Of a DNA stretch of 64,000 bases, positions 12,681 through 24,468 are shown in pieces (positions within the stretch are counted from its first letter, which is position 1; each line of letters opens with the position of its first letter). This DNA is from Lepisosteus oculatus (taxonomy: Eukaryota > Chordata > Actinopteri > Semionotiformes > Lepisosteidae). The notes beneath the pieces are model-generated. The model did no database searches and was not told the DNA's origin. It saw only the letters and a program-made list of their open reading frames with translations. A program made the translations under genes and the position numbers. The stretch covers positions 27,661,148 through 27,725,147 of the forward strand of contig NC_090706.1 in NCBI RefSeq assembly GCF_040954835.1, read 5' to 3'.

Positions 12681-13845
12681 GAAAAATAACTTGAGGCTTG
12701 TTTCTTAGCCTGAAGTTTCCATCAGACATTACCATTCAGCTGGGACCCAGCAGAGCAGCCTTTCCTGATTGTTCAAAGCCACATGGGCTGAGAGATACCC
12801 ACCCCTCTCTGGTGACATCAGTGCAATCCGCAGGAGTGGGGGGTGGGAGACTGTCAGTAACGGCACATCTCAGACAGGATGTTGACTGCTTGGCGGCGCA
12901 TAGTAACACAGCCTTCAGTGCGTGCCGTTTAGCATCATGTAATTAGGCAATACAACTGCAGGAAAGAAAGAATGAAACAGAAACCAGAAATATAGTAGGT
13001 GACCTATCTGTTATTTTTTCTGATCGGATGTGACCTAAGTGGTTGATTGGCACTAAAGTAAACAGACAACAGCGGTTTTCCCATGTGTTTACATAATTTA
13101 CTAAAATTCTTTTCATATAATTCATATATTAATAAGAAGCACTATTATGTTCAGTTGGTATTGATATTCTCATAACATGTTAATACTATCAACATTTATC
13201 CTGCTGTCCTATCCTGCTAGTTTAAGACCATAGAGTGAACTTCAGTGTTTGACACCAACCTCACCTTGTCACCACGCTAGCCTGGCTGAGCACAGCCCGT
13301 GCGGCTGTTGAAATGTCCACGGCTGTTTGGTTTTGGAGTCTAGCTACTTTCGCTGAAATTTAATGAGGGATTCAGAGCCAAAAAGACAACAACCAACAGC
13401 AAAGCAAAGTCCCTTAGAGAGGCTTCCTTAGCTTTGCAAATGGAACTAACCAAAGAATCTGTCGTGTCTTTGTGCTGGACTGCCATTCTCTGGAGTACAG
13501 TACAGTGTGTGTTTTAGATTAAGCTACGAGGCTCTGTGCAGGATAGGAAGTGCAGAGAGTTAAGTGTTCTTTGGGACCTTCAGTGTTCTCCACTGCTCTC
13601 TGGCTTCCTCTCATTGTGAATAAATGTTCTTTTATATTGTTTGGTTTGGCAGATACATTAAAAAAAATGAAGCATGACCCCTTCTTATTTACTCCCCCCG
13701 TCCCTTTAGTCTTGAGAAAAATCTCTTTCAATGAAAAGCATCCTTAGAAAAGCATAACAGCATATGAAAGGATGCAAATGAGTGAAGTTCATAGTGTGCG
13801 TTAGATAGCTTAAGAGTCAAGTGAAACAAAAATTACAACCCGCCA
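12681..13845. other. intergenic, no gene seen
   Basis: Nothing recognisable: no splice-bounded frame following the 12644 candidate exon and no repeat family identified. Confidence 0.5.
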
Positions 13846-13849
13846 TTTC

Positions 13850-14290
13850 TCAAAGGTGCCCTGACTTTGGGACTCAATCACCTGGCCGAGAACCTTTTAC
13901 AGATACTCACCACTCTTTGTGTAAAGAAGCCTTCCCTAATTTCTGTCTTAAATGGACTGTCTTTTAAATTTTCTGCTGTGATCCTGTGCCCTTGATTCAC
14001 TACTGACTGTGCAATAGTCTACTGACAGGGTTATCTCTTTCTGTACCCCTTAGGAAGGCACTACTTGAAACTTGAATCTGATCTTTTCTTTGTCTCCTTT
14101 GTTCCAATTTGAAGAAATGTAGCTCTATTAGTCTGTTTCCAGGATCAGGGATCACTCCTGTTACTCTTCTTAAAACTCTTTTGAGTCCTATAATGTCCTT
14201 TTGGAGGTATGGTGGTCAAAACATAACACAATATTTGAAGTGAAGTCTTAATAGTACATTGTAAAGTTTGAGCATAACATTATTGAATTT
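13850..14290 (-). mobile_element. CR1-type LINE fragment
   Basis: On the plus strand it shows the inverse of the conserved end of CR1-like elements: AAAGAAGCCTTCCCTAATT, then TCTATTAGTCTG, then GGTGGTCAAAACATAACACAATATT and GTACATTGTAAAGTTTGAGCATAACAT. Similar blocks occur at 41510, 45370 and 55505. All frames are broken; this is a fossil copy. Confidence 0.65.
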
Positions 14291-17200
14291 AAATTATACA
14301 CTTTTCATTACAAACCACAGTAAAGATGTTTCTCTCTTCATCTCCAACATATACTGTACAGCACGCTACAGCTTTAGCCTTTCATTGCATGAAAGCACAT
14401 AGTCCATTAGCTATATCCATTTATTTGTCTTGCGGAAAAAAACACTTTATAGCCATAGGTCAATTGAACTGGGGCTCCGCATTTTCTTTTGATTTTTAAG
14501 AGTATTCCATTGATGTCTTTAGAAAAGATCAATTCAACATTAGAAATGCTTTTTTGACAGCAGACAGCCAAACCGTACACTCCAAAGAATCTACAATATC
14601 CCTTCTGGACTCAGCCATGACCGAATTCACTATCTCTGTATGCTTAAACCCTGCTTTTCCTTGGCCATGATTTGGTACATGCTTATTTTTGCATGAATAC
14701 CTCTCCATGCATGACCATACCATTGCTGGCATTTGTGCCTGATAACACTTTACCTGCCTGCTACTATGGGGCACCAATACAACCTTTCATCAGAAAGGTT
14801 ACAACTGTAATGATCTCTCTGGCAGGAGTGAAAACCAGGAGCTGGGAAGAATAACTTGATGGTTAAATATTATTTGGTACAGCCTGCTGAGACCAATACC
14901 TCCTTAAAAAGGAACATCTGTACGAGCTCTTTGCGACCCGTTGTAAAAAGAACATTTTTTTTTTGCCAGCAAGGCCACTGTAAATTGATTACCTTTTGCA
15001 TATTTCTGTGAGGAGGTGGGCTGGGGTAGGATCAGGAAGAATCATTTGAGGGTTTAATTGTGAGTGGCTGCATCCATTCCATAGCCAGTCTCTTCCGCGG
15101 GTGATGAAGGCTCTAGCCCACAAACAGCGTAGCCTGTGTACAACCCGATAACAGCTGCCTTCTTTATTAATTCATTGCTGTTTAATTTTTGTTCACAGTT
15201 AAACATCTAGGGAGATGATGTGTGCAGTGGCTTCACACACCATCCCCGGGGACTGAAGGCTGTGAGGGAGTGATTGCTGTCAACCCAACTTGTGCAGCGC
15301 TGGGCGGCACACCTGAAACCCATTATCGCGGTCGCTGAGCAGGACTCCCTTCCTCTCATCACAGACACGTGTGATTTGCAGTCCTTCAAAGACGGAAAGA
15401 CGCTCCAGGCATCTCCACAAAAAAAAGACGTTTCCTGCTCTTGTGTTCCCTACCGTCAAGACTGCGGCTTATTATTTACTCAGTAAATTGACGTGTATAG
15501 ATCTTTTTGGAAGAATCAGCAGGTACCCAATTAAGGCTGAGTTTCTCATCTCTGTATAACGTGTCCCACTTTGCTCTTTTAGAGACGCTATATGACATTT
15601 AAGGAAGGAGGAAAATAGAAGATTTTTGTGAACACGAGGTCACAGTGGAAATGAATGCCACACTCCACATCCTGTAACTCAACTTACAAATTTAGTACCC
15701 CACATGTCTTTCGCACATGTTAATTAGCATTCTTGCACATCAGAAAGCAATAACCTGATGGAAAGTGTTTTCTTAGATACTGCATTGTTATATCTTCATT
15801 AAATGAAACATAACACCATTCTAACACATTTAGTATTTTATCATTTTCAACAATATCCACATGGAATTTCTGATAAAATATGAAGTAGTTAATCAAAATA
15901 TGTTTTCTCATGTATGGTCATAAACTATAAACAAGATCTGCTTAATACTAATGATAATTCTAAGTTGTTTTTTTTATGTGAAAAAATAAGTTTATATGCT
16001 TGTCCTAGATCACAGTTACCTGTCATAATAAGCTATATTCACAAACCCGGTGTAGTTTCTCATCCTACCTCATTCCCATTTCACTATAATTCTCTGTATC
16101 ATTCAAGTAAAAATCAATGACCTTTCGAGACTGACATCTACAGAGTCTATTTTTAATCGCCAAGATTGCTTGATCTGTACAAATGTATTAATAGCTTGTG
16201 GTATGGAGCCAAGAAGGCTAAGTCCTAAATGCCTTCCGAATCACCATGAATCATTCATTTATACAAAGCTTTTCTTGCTAGATAACAAGCACCCTAGGTA
16301 AGGAATTAAACCTCCATTTAACAATCAGAAACATTCCAGTCAATTGGTTGCTATTGGCAACTGCAAAGATCATTTGGCTATGTAAATTTTAAGCAGCATC
16401 AGTGTGAACCGAGCATATTGCTTTTATTAAGGGCTACAAGAGAAACCTCCGAGACCTCTAACCTCACGTTCTTGTTCCTGTTATCTTTTTTCCACTCAGG
16501 CAGAAATGAACTGGATGTTGTTTTGCAGCCAGCTACATTCTACGTTTGTTGTGAGACTGTCTCAGAGAGGCCTTTCAAATCCTGTAAAAACATGCCTCGG
16601 AATTGCAGAGGATTGGACCAAGGATCTGAGAAAATTATGTTCTGAGCAAAAAATGTTCCACGTATGAAACAAGGCTGCAGAGCTACCCTTGCAAAAGGCT
16701 GCAGCCCAGCAGGTCATACAGGACTTTTTTTAATTTGCCAGAACCTAAATTACATTAAACAGGTCCATTTAAAACCAGTAATTAAATCAATGAGGTGTTG
16801 AAGACCTCAGGTGGAATGGAAGCTTGCAAGCACTGCGGCCCTTCTGGATTAGAGTTGGGCATCCTGAAATATCTAATAATATAATCCACATGTACAAGGG
16901 TATATCTGGCATAAGATATAGTGTATGCGATAGATTATACTACAAGCATTTACCAGGTGATGTTTTTTGTGTAGCGTGACAGGAGATCGCTATTCTCAGA
17001 GCTCTTGTGCTACTGAGGACTAATCAAAACCAGCTTAAGCACGATGCAGGCCTCTCTCTGTGCTTTATTGCTGCAAGAAACACTGTGCACTTCTCTGTCA
17101 ATTCCTTTTGCAGTTACCCGTGCTCCAGCCTTTTTTTTTTGCAGACAACTGCATGCAAACCAGCTTGAAAGAAGACGAATCTGGTATTCAAAATGGACGG

Positions 17201-20200
17201 CTACATGGTGCATACTTTAAAATTCGTACAAGGAACTGCTAAGATGATTTATTCAAACATTCCGAGAAACAAGAAAGTCCTGGGGAGCTAAAATGTTCGA
17301 ATCAAAACTTGCATGTTTAAATACAAACATTAGATCGAACAGAAGGGTACACTAGTCAACACATTACACCAAAAACAAGAGTGACAAGATGGGTTTAGCT
17401 TCTTGAGCAAGGGGCAAAATTCTCGAAAGTATAGTTCAATACCTACCAAGTTCAATACCTACCAATCCCTGACTGGTTAATGTGGTGAATTATGGGCAGT
17501 TCTCATTAAGGACACCCTCAGTGGATAGAAATGTGGTGGTGGACACACATATATTGAGAATAACCTAAAACAAAACAAAGAACTTTGCTCAAATAACATC
17601 TCCTTTGAAATTTATTGCAATGGATTAAAAACAACCAGACAGACAGATTTCGCAGACTTGAAGCTACTGAAATTCGTCGTGGTTTTACACCAACAGCAGA
17701 GAAAAAGTAGTGCTTTGCAACAGAGAAACATTGCTGTTATCATGATACTGTCCCCTTGGACAGGAACTTGTTGTATTACAGCAGATTTTGTGCTGTGTAA
17801 TTCAAAGACAGTTCTATAATGTGTTGTCTCAGTGTTATGTCTTGATAATCTTGCAGGCTTGCAGTAAGCCAAAGCATGACATCTGTGTGATTCAGCGCAC
17901 TCCCAGGAAAGTACTTTCTGCTGCATTTACTTACTTATTAGCATTCACCAAGTCTTTGCAGTGTAATATTTCTTGTTAGGACTAGGGATCCCATTTGTGG
18001 TGTTTCAAGCGACAGTGCAGAAGAGCTGCTGCATAAACTCCACTGGATGTCTGGACATTGTGGCGAGCACCAACAGCCACATGACCGGAAAAAAAGGCTC
18101 TTCAAGAATTTGTGGACACTGTGAGCTCACACACTGCGTTCATCCAGCTCAGGGGCAGGATTGGAGCACTCATTCTGGAGTAACTCGGCACAAGAAGGAA
18201 CCCCACCACACATTATTGTATAAAGTGACTTGCAGGGGTTATTGGACTCGGCTGACATTTCTTTGCTCCACACGGGAGGCAATATGTTCTCCATCAGCTG
18301 GTCCTGAATTGCGGCCTAGCCAGTGGAGTTAGCCAAAAAGTGGATTTTCACATTGCATTCTAACGCAAGAGCACTTTGTGTTCGCTTCTTTGTATTCCTC
18401 TTTTGTTTTCGAAAGCTTCTTCTGGCATTCCCTGCCTTCTCCTGGCGGTGATAGTTCTCCGAGTGCTGGGGGATCTGGCACAAGAGAGGGCAGTATGGAG
18501 GCGCCAGTCCCACATCCCACTGCCACCCCCAGTTTTGCTGAGACTCATTGTCATAGTGACACATTGAGGGAAGTCCAGAGCCCTGAGCAAGCATGCAAAC
18601 CTCCTTGCACATCAGGAGATATGGCTACTGAGCTAACTGAGTGTTGCTACTTGCTCAAGGGCCAGCCAGAGTGAGAACTGAACTTGGGAGAAACATACAT
18701 AGCAGCCTTCCTTCCAGGCTACTGGAAAAAGGGAATATGAGATCCCATCTGGAGGGTGGCTGTCCTGCAAATAACACCCAAAATGGCCCCCACAAAAGCT
18801 CTCCCTCAGAGCACTTGTCCATAGCGACGTTCTCTGTTGGACATTCTGAAGAAGGAAATCAGAGAAAACCAAAAGAGAAACCCCCACATGTTAAAATTCT
18901 GTGCCATTCATGATCATGTGCGTCTCGGTCCTGTATGTGAATTTTAGAGTTGGCTGAACTATGCTCACAAGACACTCGCCGATACATTTGTCTACTCCTG
19001 TCCCCTCCTATCTGGGAGTGAAGTAGTGTGCGTTTGATTCATCGCCCAAATATTTTACAGGGGTTGAAGACTTCCCTTTTTCTGCAACAGGAGCGGAGGT
19101 TGGAGAGGGGTGAGAGGGAAGATTCATCCTCATCTATACTAAATAAACCCTGTAGGAGGGGGTTAATTTTTCAACATTATGTGGCTATATTATGTCATGA
19201 ATCAAGCCTGTATTTGGAGACATTGCTAAATCTGTACTATTGTGACAAGCAGATTATATAACTACAAAATGCCCCATACAACAGGAGGTGGAATGCTTTC
19301 CTGACTGGAAATATCAATCAGCTCGCAGGGGGACTGTGATTTAAACAGGCAAGAGGCAAAACCTGGGTTTAAGAGGATTAAACCATACATGAATGATTTT
19401 GCGTGCTATGATGGGATAGTTACGAATAGATTTAGGAATATTTATTTACGTGACATTCAGCTTTTAAAGCTAAATTATGTTTAGCAAAAAAGGAGGCCAG
19501 CACTAAGCTCTTTAACTATTGTATCAATCCAAATTATAAACCGCTTAATAGCAACACAGTTTTCTACAAACGGAAAAGCTCTAAACGTGGAGAGAAAACT
19601 TCGTCCTGTCCTCCACACGCCCAGCTGTTCACCGTGAAGCTATACCTCCATCTAGTGGATTACTATTGAAAACTAATCTGAAGCGGTATTTTTTTCCTGC
19701 GGACAATTGCACAGTTCTTATTTTCAGTTGTCTGAAACAGGTTTCAGGTGATACAATATTTAGAACTGTTACGTAAAATGTTTGAATAAAATAAGCTGTA
19801 CAATAAAAAAAAAGTCAAATGCCCTATGGAAACCTGAGGATGAGTGTACACAGACTGTTACTTCAGAAATGAGGCAGATCTGGAGTGAAAAAAATTGGCA
19901 CAGACCCCAGTAAGTGGTGATGTTCTCATAGACTGTATATGCACTTGTTGATCGGGATGACACATCAGCTCCTCTCTAAGTCTAGATTCTCAGCCATCAT
20001 AGGCAAAATGAGAGAATTGTTCCAGCAGATTTTTATTCCTCTACTATAGTTCTTTGGACATCCTCCTTGTTAACCACCCCTTTAAAAATAATGTCAAAGG
20101 GTCAAAGGTCACAACAGGAAACATGGCTTTTCAGAATAAAAGCCAGAAGGATGCCACACAGCACTACGGACAAGAATCAGTTAACAGTGATAAGTTTGGC

Positions 20201-21310
20201 ATCTACCTGGGAACTAGCTCTCTCACCTGCAGGCCTCTTGCTTTTTATTCTTCTGGATGTCGCCATGGCTCCTTTCTCTAGTTGCCTGGCAACAGGCCCT
20301 GGAAACTCAAGAGGCTGCTATTGACTTCATATAGGAAGTGACTTCCTGCTGATTCTTTTCAATTAAAGAATTTAGACCACAGTGTTAAATAAAAGCCCTC
20401 CTGCTGACTCTGAGCTCAGAGCTGACACACAGCCTCGATTACTTCAGTATCTCTCACCAGGCTGTATCCATTAATGATGTTTCAACTCCGCCACCGTTTC
20501 TGCCTTTTTTTGTGTACATGTATATCATAGTTGTGGTAACATTGAGCAGACACCTTTACGCAAGGCAGCTTTTGTTCAGAACAATGAACTGTAAGAGCCA
20601 AGAAACGGTGAAAGAGTTACATACTGCAGAGCAGCGGCAACAAAGTATTGTCAATTTCTTGCATTTATAAGCAAGAAATAACACAATTAAGTAACACAAA
20701 ACCACTACTTGACACAAACATTCAAACAAGACAGGGATGACCAGGAACGAAAGGAACAAGCAGAGGTTAATTTCACACTGAAATGAAAAACCTTTTTGTG
20801 TGGAATCACCGTCTGCCTGTTGCGTAATAATGAAGCCTGAACAGCTGAAATCTCAGCAGGGCGTGGCTGGGAGGTTGTCAGAGAAATAGTCTCGGCTTTG
20901 TTTCCTAAGAACACCTATTAAATACAGATACGCTCTATCTCGCCTTGGCTATTGATCCCCAAGCACACACTGGTTTCACTGACCCTAAGTACCTCTGAAT
21001 TTGGACTCCTCATGTTAAAGTAGACAAGCAAGTCCAGGATTATTGCCAGTCTGGGCCCATAACATTGAGCACTGTTTGTGGGCCACACAGAGTCCAGTCA
21101 GCTCAAGAGGCTCTGCCGTGGCCTTTTCAGGTTCACACAACAACAAGGGAAAAAAAAAACTACTAAACTACAACCACTATGCACATCCTTTCTATACCCT
21201 ACTCAAGGCAAATTACACTGATGTGAGAACGTATGGAATCCAGTTCAAACATCATCACCACTAATCCAACTAATACCTGGTGTGGCTATTGTCCTATTGG
21301 TGTGGCTATT
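14291..21310. other. intergenic, no gene seen
   Basis: Seven kilobases without a supported exon. Chance frames up to 119 codons occur (for example 17973-18332) but lack recognisable motifs. A weak CTCF-like match (CCACTAGATGGAGG, minus strand) lies at 19645-19658. A short fish-repeat-like fragment lies near 20545-20575. Confidence 0.5.
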
Positions 21311-21311
21311 G

Positions 21312-21627
21312 GTCCTGACTCTCTGTGGTCATTAAAAATCCCAGGGCGTTTCTCGAAAAGAGTAGGGGTGTAACCCCGGCGTCCTGGCCAAATTTCCCAT
21401 TGGCCCTTACCAATCATGGCCTCCTAATAATCCCCATCTATGAATTGGCTTCATCACTCTGCTCTCCTCCCCACTGATAGCTGATGTGTGGTGAGCGTTC
21501 TGGCGCACTATGGCTGCCGTCGCATCATCCAGGTGGATGCTGCACATTGGTGGTGGAGGGGAGTCCCCATTACCTGTAAAGCGCTTTGAGTAGAGTGTCC
21601 AGAAAAAGCGCTATATAAGTGTAAGCA

Positions 21628-21687
<60 letters not shown>
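21312..21687 (+). mobile_element. 5S-derived SINE, 5' truncated
   Basis: It begins inside the element at GTCCTGACTCTCTGTGGTC and matches the 22844 copy closely through GTAACCCCGGCGTCCTGGCC and the AAAGCGCTTTGAGT...GCGCTATATAAGTG tail. The 5S head is missing, as expected from incomplete reverse transcription. The tail has grown into a long ATT microsatellite. Confidence 0.9.
21629..21687. repeat. (ATT)n microsatellite at SINE tail
   Basis: About 20 uninterrupted ATT units extend the 3' tail of the truncated SINE. It is probably length-variable between individuals. Confidence 0.95.
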
Positions 21688-21689
21688 GA

Positions 21690-22843
21690 CAACATTCAGT
21701 GGTTATCTTGGGGTACCCCTGAGGGTGTGAGACATGCCTAATTTTATCATGTGTTTTTCATTTTACTGCAAAATGTAAATATTTCATTCTAAAAAAGTGT
21801 ACAATTTTACACTGAAAATTAAAACAAATATATGATTTTATCTCTTTTACTCTACGGTTCTGGTGTATCTTAGGTTTAAAGAACTGACCTGATTCAACCA
21901 CTGAATTAGCTCCCTCTAGTGGAACACTGGCTGTAACTATAGACGTAACTTAACTGTGGCCACTAATGTGTTGAAGTAAGCTCTGTATAGTACGTGGCTA
22001 CCAGGGGAGTCAAAGGGATGCAAAGATCAGGCCAAGAGGCAGGAAAGAAAAGAAGTACTAATCACCAGGTAACAGGATGAGAAGGCCTGGAGAAATGTGG
22101 AGGCACAGTAACACAGGACAACAGACAAGGGTGAGGATATTAAATCAAATGCAGGCAGATATTACTGTAGACAGTAAACGTGCACAGTGAATGATCACAC
22201 CTCATACTAATTTTCTCATTTAAATTGCATCCTGAATTACAGTTTAGGATGCGGCTTTAAAACAAACACATGCAAAGAGGATTGTGTAAGCCCAGGCATT
22301 CAGATTTCACAGTAGAACGGTTTGTCAGGATTTCCATTTCCTGCTGGTATACCTTTAACAGTTTCAAAAGACACAATCATTCACTCACTGGAGCAGGTTT
22401 CTCAATGTCACACTTAATATGCAGGAGCTACACAGAATAATCCAGCATACCTATGCTTCAGTAATTGCCTGCTCAGCAACGCAGGCCTAATTTAACTCCA
22501 GTAAGATCAGCCAGGCAAGCTTTCTGCCGTGAGGACGTGATTCATTTTCCCTGTAGCCTGAGTTAAAAGACACCCTGTAAGTATTTAAACAGATAGTTGC
22601 GCACACCGTTCCTTCTAAAATGCACCATCAAAGGGGCTCAATAACACTGACCATCACACTGGCCCTTCAGTTTGGTCTGTCACTGTGAGGTTTTGCCATG
22701 GAAACTGGAACAAGTTTCTTTAACCACTGAGACGAGGTCAGTGTGAGAAGAAGAGTATGAAGTTGCTGAGTCTTTGAAAGAGTTTCATTCTGAAGCATTC
22801 AGCAACAACAAGTTAAAACGGGTTACAACAGTACAACAATATT
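21690..22843. other. intergenic gap between two SINEs
   Basis: No gene seen. It contains the CTCF-like site at 21909-21922; otherwise nothing recognisable. Confidence 0.5.
21909..21922 (-). promoter_or_regulatory. CTCF-like motif
   Basis: The minus strand reads CCACTAGAGGGAGC, which differs from the CTCF core at one position. It lies outside the flanking SINEs. Confidence 0.35.
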
Positions 22844-23415
22844 GCCAGCAGCCATATCACTCTGCAACTCACAACTGACAGCCCACTGTAGCTAAGCAGG
22901 TGTGAGCCTGGTCAGTACCTGGATGGGAGACCTCCTGGGAAAAACTAAGGCTGCTGCTGGAAGAGGTGTTAGTGGGGCCAGCAGGGGGTGCTCACCCTGT
23001 GGTTCATGTGGGTCCTAATGCCCCAGTATGGTGATGGGGACACTATACTGTAAACGGGCGCCGTCCTCGGATGAGATGTAACCCGACTCCGACTCTCTGT
23101 GGTCATTAAAAAATCCCAGGGCGTTCCTCAAAAAAAAGAGTAGGGGTGTAACCCCGGCGTCCTGGCCAAATTTCCCATTGGCCCTTACCAATCATGGCTT
23201 CCTTATAATCCCCATCTATGAATTGGCTTCATCACTCTGCTCTCCTCCCCACTGATAGCTGACGTGTGGTGAGCGTTCTGGCGCACTATGGCTGCTGTCG
23301 CATCATCCAGGTGGATGCTGCACATTGGTGGTGGTGGCCATTACCTGTAAAGCGCTTTGAGTGGAGTGCCCAGAAAAAGCGCTATATAAGTGTAAGCAAT
23401 TATTAATTATTATTA
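22844..23415 (+). mobile_element. 5S-rRNA-derived SINE, full length
   Basis: The head matches 5S rRNA: GCTAAGCAGG (A box, 22891-22900) followed by GTCAGTACCTGGATGGGAGA (box C region, from 22911), with a degenerate GCCATATCACTCTG start. A central body follows, then a tail GTAAAGCGCTTTGAGTGGAG...AGCGCTATATAAGTGTAAG shared with LINE-mobilised fish SINEs. Both internal polymerase III promoter parts remain readable. It is the most complete of three copies in the window and lies 1.2 kb from the truncated one, in the same orientation. It carries a CTCF-like motif at 22978-22991. Confidence 0.9.
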
Positions 23416-23419
23416 TAGT

Positions 23420-24180
23420 ACACCGTTCGGCTCTGTATAGGCTACCGCAATACTTTTTGGACCACACAGTTATTTAATTCAGCACTCCAAATCAAGAGAA
23501 GGCCTTCCATCGTAGATTTTTCCAGGGTATTTGATACAATTGATAATTGCCAGCTCCTTCAGGCTCCAGCACCCTTCAGGATTGTGCAGCTTCCCTGACT
23601 GCCACTTATCTTGAATGAAGAGAGCAAATAGTGAATTTTAGAGGAATAATTTTCCCACCTCAGCCACTTGTAGCAGTGGGTCCATAAGATGGAGGCCAAT
23701 CACCTTTTCGTGTTTTGCACAAACACGGTGGACAATGCACTGCCTGCTCGGCAGTTACATACGCTGCTGAAGGCACACCGACTGAATTCCTGCGTGACTC
23801 GTTACGTGTCCAGACACAAGCCGCTCAAGATGCAGTAGATAATGAAAAGCTTAATTGTCTCTCACTTCCTGCAAACAAGACTAATGGTAATAAGGAAGGA
23901 AGTTTAGGAAGGAAGGGCTCAGACTTACTCCCAACACCTCTTACTGTTAAAGACTAAATGCTGGTGTGTGTTTATATTTTTAAACGTCTTGGAAGATAAT
24001 TGTTTTTTTGACCACACATTGGACCATTATGATACTTAAAAATAAATGAAAGTAAAACCACGGGTTTCCTATCGTTAGGCTTGGCCAACCTTTGGGGAAT
24101 CTCACTGGACGTTCTCCTCCAAAAACAGTTTTATACGAGACCATACTGCACTGCTAGAGGACCCAAGCAGAGGAAAAATA
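23420..24180. other. short intergenic region upstream of bod1
   Basis: No gene seen. An 80-codon frame at 23715-23957 has no recognisable feature. Confidence 0.5.
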
Positions 24181-24194
24181 CATTACCCAAACGC

Positions 24195-24400
24195 CCCTAA
24201 AAACGGAAGTGAACCTCAGCCATTGCGCTCTGTGCGGCTTGGGACACGTAGTTCTTCCATCGACGGCCTTCCGTTTTTAGCAGATGATGCCAAACTACTG
24301 ATCCCAGACTGCAGTTCAGTCATTGTTTTTCTTTCCTTTGTTAACCTTCGCCGATAGAGAAAGAGCGAAGTATTGCGAGATAAGTTTTTTTTCCTGTTGT
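24195..24400 (+). promoter_or_regulatory. bod1 promoter with paired ZNF143-like sites and an ETS-like site
   Basis: A GC-richer stretch precedes the bod1 start. ACGGAAGT (about 24203-24210) fits an ETS-type site. ACTAC..TCCCAGA.TGCA at 24294-24313 fits the ZNF143/Staf consensus well. A second, weaker match lies in opposite orientation at 24239-24252, reading AACTACGTGTCCCA on the minus strand. No TATA box is obvious, as usual for housekeeping promoters. Transcription probably starts between about 24310 and 24450. Motifs are seen directly; promoter activity is inferred. Confidence 0.6.
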
Positions 24401-24468
24401 ATGTGTGTGAAAGTTACTGTACTTGTCTGAGCATTTGTTATTTTCGGATCGGCGGCCACGCCAACTCG

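Noticed and set aside
18600..18730. Possible repeat with TTGCTCAAGGGC
   Set aside because: Only a short phrase resembles common fish repeats; borders and family could not be set.
22889..22945. Functional 5S rRNA gene
   Set aside because: The 5S-like sequence is partial and fused to a SINE body and tail.
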